Shown: piece by piece, positions 58,666 through 64,000 of the stretch
Position numbering within the stretch: position 1 is the stretch's first letter
Layout: every line of letters starts with the position of its first letter
DNA from: Nematostella vectensis
Lineage: Eukaryota; Cnidaria; Anthozoa; Actiniaria; Edwardsiidae
DNA length: 64,000 nt
Reading direction: 5' to 3'
Assembly (NCBI RefSeq): GCF_932526225.1
Contig: NC_064038.1
Coordinates: 3,782,001-3,846,000 of the forward strand
Notes under the pieces: model-generated
Seen by the model: the letters and a program-made list of their open reading frames with translations, nothing else
Databases searched by the model: none
Told to the model about the DNA's origin: nothing
Translations under genes and position numbers: made by a program

Positions 58666-60676
58666 GAATATGCCCAAAACAGCCAGCCGACACCGTCGGG
58701 CCTTTGCACTTTCAAATCTCAGGAACAGAAATAACAACAGCAATAGACAAATTAAAATCGGGAAAGGCCCCGGGTGCAGACAATGTTTTAAATGAAGTCC
58801 TAAAATGCGGTAAGGAGGCATTGAAAAATCCACTAAGAATTTTATTTGATAGGATATTAGCAAGGGGGGTATACCCGTCTATATGGAGCTATGGTCTAAT
58901 TGTGCCAATTTACAAGAAAGACGATCTCTCTACGCCTGAGAATTACAGAGGCATAACTTTCAGCCACAGGGAAAGTTTTGAACGCGATCCTGAACAAAAG
59001 ATTATGCAGTTTTTTGGTGGATAAAGGCATACATAAACCAGAACAATGTGGTTTTAGGAAAAAACACGGGACCGTACATAGCATTTTTGAAATGTAAACT
59101 TTAATTGATAAATATGTGAATTCCAAAAGGGGTACTATGCTTTCTGCGTGCTATGTCGGTTTCAGAAAAGCATTTGGACAGTGTACTCAGAACTAAACTT
59201 TTCAAAAGACTGGAATTGGTAGGAATAACAGGTCGTTCCCTTAAAAAAAGCTAACTTCAATGTATGCAAATGATAAATCCTCAGTAAAATTAGACAGTTT
59301 TTTTGACGCCGGTATTCAGATGTTACACAGGAGTGAAACAGGGGTGCATGATTTCGCCAACTCTATTCAACTTCTACCAAAGTAGCCTGCCAGAAAAACT
59401 CAACGCTAGGAATCGTGATGACTGTGAGATACACAATAAGACCTTAACATGCATGCTATACGCGGATGATCTGGTAATGTGCTCAAGATCAGCAAAAGGG
59501 TTACAAGGCTACCTTGATGTCCTAGGTGACTTTTGCGACAAGAGTGAGCTTTCCGGTTAACCTAGACAAAACCAAAGTACTGATATTTAATAATTGCGGG
59601 AAAATAAAAAAATAATTACATATTTCGTTATAAACGAGTAATCTAATTGAAAATGTGAAATCATATAAATATCTGGGCGCTCATTTCAGCGCATTCGGAG
59701 ATTTTAGCTTAGCCAAACAAGAAATAAAACAAGCAGCCCTTAAGGTGCTTTATCAAATGAGAAACGAAATGGGCAACCATTTTGAAACCCCTGTACCCCT
59801 AACACTAATTATTTGACGCCTTAATATCGCCAAATCTTCTTTACTCCAGTGAGATTTGGGGGAAAGACTGCAAAGACAAGGTAGATAAAGACCTCATCGA
59901 GGTAGTGCACACAAAATTTATTAGATGGCTTCTGGAGGTAAATAAATATTGCAGCTCAAATGCGTGCCGGAGGTGGGAAGATTTCCACTGCGAACCCAGG
60001 CTAAATGAAGAGCATTGAAATATTGGAGGTCTTTAAGAAATTGAGACCAAAATAAACTTTCCAATAAAGCGTTGCGTGACACGTTATGACGTGAAAAGAA
60101 AGAATTCTGGACAAACAAAATTAAACATATTTTAAATCAGGTTCGGTATAGGAGAAATATGGTAAACCCCACTCGACGCAGAAATACCAATAAATCTCAT
60201 AAGACAGAGACTGACAGATAGAACAACAAATCTGGCTGAATAAAATTTATAACCATAAAAGGGAAGACCCTCGACATAAAAACAAATTGAGAACATTTAT
60301 CTCTCCCAAGTTAAAAATGTTAATCACAGAATTGCCCTAACAAAGCTTAGACTAAGCAACCACAAACAAGCTATTGAAACTGGACGTCACACATAACCGT
60401 ACACTCCCCCTGAACAAAATGTGCCCGATATGCTTGGTCGTAGTCGAGGACGAGGAACACTTTATGAGGGAACAAATGTATAGGGTTTTTCAATCCGCAA
60501 CAAAACAGAATCTAAAAGCAATGCCTACTTGTGATAAGTTTGAAACAGGAGAGTGCAACCAAAAAAGAAATAGCTCAATTTGTAATAACAAAGCAGCAAA
60601 AATAAAAAAAGCGTTTTTTAATTGGAATTATATAATGACATCGCTACAAAGTACGATGATAGAGAATTTATTTTAA
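58666..60676 (+). pseudogene. Decayed non-LTR reverse transcriptase
   Basis: Plus-strand fragments in shifting frames: DKLSGKAPG-type start (KLKSGKAPGADNVLNEVLK) at 58740-58800, then IWSYGLIVPIYKKDD and NYRGITF to 58963, QCGFRKKHGT near 59045, GVKQGCMISPTLFNFY at 59325-59380, the catalytic LYADDLVM at 59456-59480, KYLGAHF near 59670 and a C-terminal CPICLVVVEDEEHF near 60421-60465. Multiple stops and frameshifts make it a pseudogene. The order is that of a LINE reverse transcriptase of a different family from the one at 36-38 kb. No endonuclease part is visible. Confidence 0.88.
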
Positions 60677-60694
60677 ATAGGAAAATAATTGAAA

Positions 60695-60838
60695 AAAATG
60701 AGCAATGACCCCTATACATTGAGTAATAACTCGAGCCCCCCCTCCCCTACAGCCATTGAACAATGACCCGAGACCCCCCAGAGCCATTGAGCAAAGACCC
60801 GAGCCCTCCCCCCCTCCCCCATTGAGCAATGACTCGGG
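60695..60838. repeat. C-rich repeat (gagccattgagcaatgaccc), right part
   Basis: Contains tgagcaatgacccc, acagccattgaacaatgacccgag and gagccattgagcaaagacccgag, matching the words on the left of the reverse transcriptase relic. Confidence 0.85.
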
Positions 60839-60844
60839 ACTCAC

Positions 60845-62765
60845 AACCTTGTCCTAAATCAGCCTTGACGAAACCTATCAAGTCCTGGATCAGCCTTGAC
60901 GTAACCTGACACGTCCTGGATCAGCCTTGAAGTAACTGACAAGTCCTGGATCAACCTTTACGTAACCTTATCAAGTTCTGGACCAGCCCTAACGTAACCT
61001 AACAAGTTCGGGATCAGCCTTGACGTAATTTATCAAGTCCTGAATCAGCCTTGACGAAACCTATCAAGTCCTGGATCAGCCTTGACGAAACCTATCAAGT
61101 CCTGAATCAGCCTTGACGAAACCTATCAAGTCCTGGATCAGCCTTGACGAAACCTATCAAGTCCTGGATCAGCCTTGACGTAATTTATCATGTCCTGGAT
61201 CAGCCTTGACGAAACCTATCAAGTCCTGGATCAGCCTTGACGAAACCTATCAAGTCCTGAATCAGCCTTGACGTAACCTGACAAGTCCTGAATCAGCCTT
61301 GACGAAACCTATCAAGTCCTGGATCAACCTTGACGTAATTTATTAAGTCCTGGATCAGCCTTGACGTAAACTGACAAGTCCTGGATCAGCCTTGACGTAA
61401 CCTGACAAGTCCTGGACCAGCCTTGACGTAACCTAACAAGTCCTGAATCAGCCTTAACGTAACCAGTCCTGGATCAGCCTTAACGTAACCAGTCCTGGAT
61501 CAGCCTTGACGTAACCTGACAAGTCCTGGATCAGCCTTGACGTAGTTTATCAAGTCCTGAATCAGCCTTGACGTAACCTGACAAGTCCTGGATCAGCCTT
61601 GAGGTAACCTGACAAGTCCTGGATCAGCCTTGACGAAACCTATCAAGTCCTGGATCAGCCTTGACGAAACCTATCAAGTCCTGAATCAGCCTTGACGTAA
61701 CCTGACAAGTCCTGAATCAGCCTTGACGTAACTTGACAAGTCCTGGACCAGCCTTGACGTAATTTATCAAGTCCTGGATCAGCCTTGACGTAAACTGACA
61801 AGTCCTGGATCAGCCTTGACGTAACCTATCATGTCCTGGATCAGCCTTGACGAAACCTATCAAGTCCTGGATCAGCCTTGACGTAATTTATCATGTCCTG
61901 GATCAGCCTTGACGAAACCTATCAAGTCCTGAATCAGCCTTGACGTAATTTATCATGTCCTGGATCAGCCTTGACGAAACCTATTAAGTCCTGAATCAGC
62001 CTTGACGTAATTTATCAAGTCCTGGATCAACCTTGACGTAACCTGACAAGTCCTGAATCAGCCTTGACGTAATTTATCAAGTCCTGGATCAGCCTTAACG
62101 TAACGTAACCAGTCCTGGATCAGCCTTAACGTAACCTGACAAGTCCTGGATCAGCCTTGACGTAACCTGACATGTCCTGGATCAACCTTGACGTAACCTG
62201 ACAAGTCCTGGACCAGCCTTGACGTAACCTAACAAGTCCTGAATCAGCCTTAACGTAACCAGTCCTGGATCAGCCTTAACGTAACCAGTCCTGGATCAGC
62301 CTTGACGTAACCTGACAAGTCCTGGATCAGCCTTGAGGTAACCTGACAAGTCCTGGATCAGCCTTGACGTAATTTATTAAGTCCTGGATCAGCCTTGACG
62401 TAGTTTATCAAGTCCTGAATCAGCCTTGACGTAACCTGACAAGTCCTGGACCAGCCTTGACGTAACCTGACAAGTCCTGGATCAGCCTTGACGTAATTTA
62501 TTAAGTCCTGGATCAGCCTTGACGTAGTTTATCAAGTCCTGAATCAGCCTTGACGTAACCTGACAAGTCCTGGATCAGCCTTGACGTAACCTATCAAGTC
62601 ATTGATCAGCCTTGAGGTAACTTATCAAGTTTTGGATCAGCCTTGACGTAACCTGACAAGTCTTGAATCAGCCTTGACGTAACTTGACAAGTACTGGATT
62701 AGCCTTGACGTAACCTGACAAGTACTGGATTAGCCTTGACGTAACCTGACAAGTACAGGATTAGC
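60845..62765. repeat. 31-bp minisatellite, ~60 copies
   Basis: Unit cctggatcagccttgacgta plus acctgacaagt (31 bases). Variants fall into sets: acgaaacctatcaagt, acgtaatttatcaagt, acgtaacctgacaagt and a shortened aacgtaaccagt. These sets recur in the same order in places (for example around 61370-61500 and 62200-62330), showing block duplications. Not next to any exon I can identify. Copy number is estimated from length. Confidence 0.96.
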
Positions 62766-64000
62766 CTTACCAAATCACCTTTTTTATCAATTATTGTGTT
62801 GTCAGTCCTGAGCAGCCTCTCCTGAGCTGCTAAGCAGCGACGACGCAGCAAAGATTACACAAAAACGCGGAAAAAAACGATGGAAAATTCAAGGGCTATT
62901 CTGTGTTCCCCGGAAGCGCGCGCCAAAAATAAGTCTGCCTTAGAGTTCAAAGATAGTCGGGTTAAAAGCGTGAGCATTGCGTCCTCGCCAGACCTTGATG
63001 GTAGTGTATCCACGTCGTGCTTTGAAGAAAAACAGTTGAAATAAAAAAGAGTGTATTGCACATCTTACTCTTTGAATTGTTTTATTTTTCTGAAAAATTG
63101 CACGACGTTTACATTCGCATGAATGCAAACGCGAAAAGAACGTCACGAAAGAAGAACGGCGTTTTTCAGAAGGCCTAAACCTCTAGACTTGCAAAGCGAT
63201 TCAAAATGCAGATGTCTGTTTAAGAGGATCAAACATATAAAATCTATTATTGTTATCAGTAAGCAAATAAAAATCTCAAGAAGGCACAAATATATAAAGA
63301 ATAATGGTAAACAAGAACATAAATAATTTGCGCCTAAAAATTGAAAATAATAGTAAAATGGTTAACTTATGGCTAAATCAGATTCACTAGGTTCGGCTGT
63401 CCTCCATTTGCTGAGAAAAACTAAATCAGATAATCAAAATGAAAATTCAGATGTCATTCTAGTCGCCAAATCTCAACTTTGAAAAATAAATATAATACAT
63501 ATAATTTTGTTAATATACCCGAAAGGCTCTGTTACTACGGTTAAGCATTGTCATCGGTATCTATTAAACTGGATGTTAAAATAAGGAAATGTCATGTTTG
63601 ATCGACATGAGCTTTCATTCCTTTTTATTATTTGAACTTCACGTTGTCTGTAGCCTTGTTGCTGCCATCGATGAGAAATTGTAATTATTTTTGTATGCTC
63701 CTATAAAAAGGTTAAAAAAGACTTAATTAATCAAGAACATGTCTGGTAAAATGCCGTCTTAGCGGACGATTTTCGAGCCACTAACAAATTGACGTCATCC
63801 ATACCTTTTTGTTTTGTTTTAGAATATAACGCAGCTGATTTATCACAATTCAACAAATTGCGGGTGATGGTTCAATTGAAACAATAATCCGAATAATAAA
63901 TGTTTTAGCCAAGTAAAAATCTCTTCGAAATTCTTACTTTTTACGTATATTTTCATTATTTCTTAATGAACACAAACAGTCATTTTTAGATTCAAAATAG
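62766..64000. other. Right-edge stretch without recognised features
   Basis: A/T-rich, short open frames only (for example 62855-63146 on minus and 63123-63326 on plus), with no motif, splice partner or repeat that I can support. Confidence 0.4.

Overview
The window looks like a piece of an animal genome, most likely a cnidarian and plausibly a sea anemone. It is intron-rich, with canonical GT-AG junctions that can be placed to the base. It has symmetric phase-1 LDLR-A exons, an astacin joined to an ShK-type domain, a peptidylglycine hydroxylating monooxygenase (PHM) without a lyase half, non-LTR retrotransposon copies and very many minisatellites. The species is inference; no marker gene fixes it.

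Layout from left to right: (1) 441-3781, minus: first five coding exons of an unconventional myosin motor, running off the left edge. (2) 4874-8561, plus: an eight-exon secreted astacin metalloprotease with a C-terminal ShK-type domain. (3) 9828-18946, minus: a nine-exon secreted or extracellular protein made of a signal peptide, five LDLR-A modules, a Ser/Thr-rich mucin-like exon and a CUB domain. (4) 18947-23804: gene-poor, with a foldback element. (5) 23805-27187, minus: mitochondrial phenylalanyl-tRNA synthetase (FARS2), four exons. (6) 28895-40628, minus: a GLD-2 type cytoplasmic poly(A) polymerase (TENT2/PAPD4), about fourteen exons, with a 2.7-kb 31-bp array and a retrotransposon nested inside an inverted-repeat element in its introns. 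(7) 42737-51377, minus: PHM, thirteen exons, with all six copper ligands visible. (8) 52330-55672: a 3.3-kb array of a 32-bp partly palindromic unit. (9) 55823-56977, minus: an intronless rhodopsin-class GPCR. (10) 58455-64000: a decayed reverse transcriptase sitting inside a C-rich repeat, then a 1.9-kb 31-bp array, then sequence in which I see nothing.

The most unusual pattern is that several intronic arrays are built from an exon/intron boundary of the host gene. In the myosin, the LDLR-A/CUB gene and PHM (twice), the repeat unit contains the last coding bases of the neighbouring exon plus its 5' splice site. In GLD-2 the unit carries a donor core matching that of the exon it abuts. Donor-like sites are thereby repeated from about five to more than eighty times next to the real one. 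In PHM the strongest donor at one such exon leaves the reading frame out of phase with the next exon.

The genes are unrelated housekeeping, extracellular and signalling genes. The one suggestive pairing is PHM (amidation of neuropeptides) beside a peptide-receptor-like GPCR, but proximity is the only evidence for a link.
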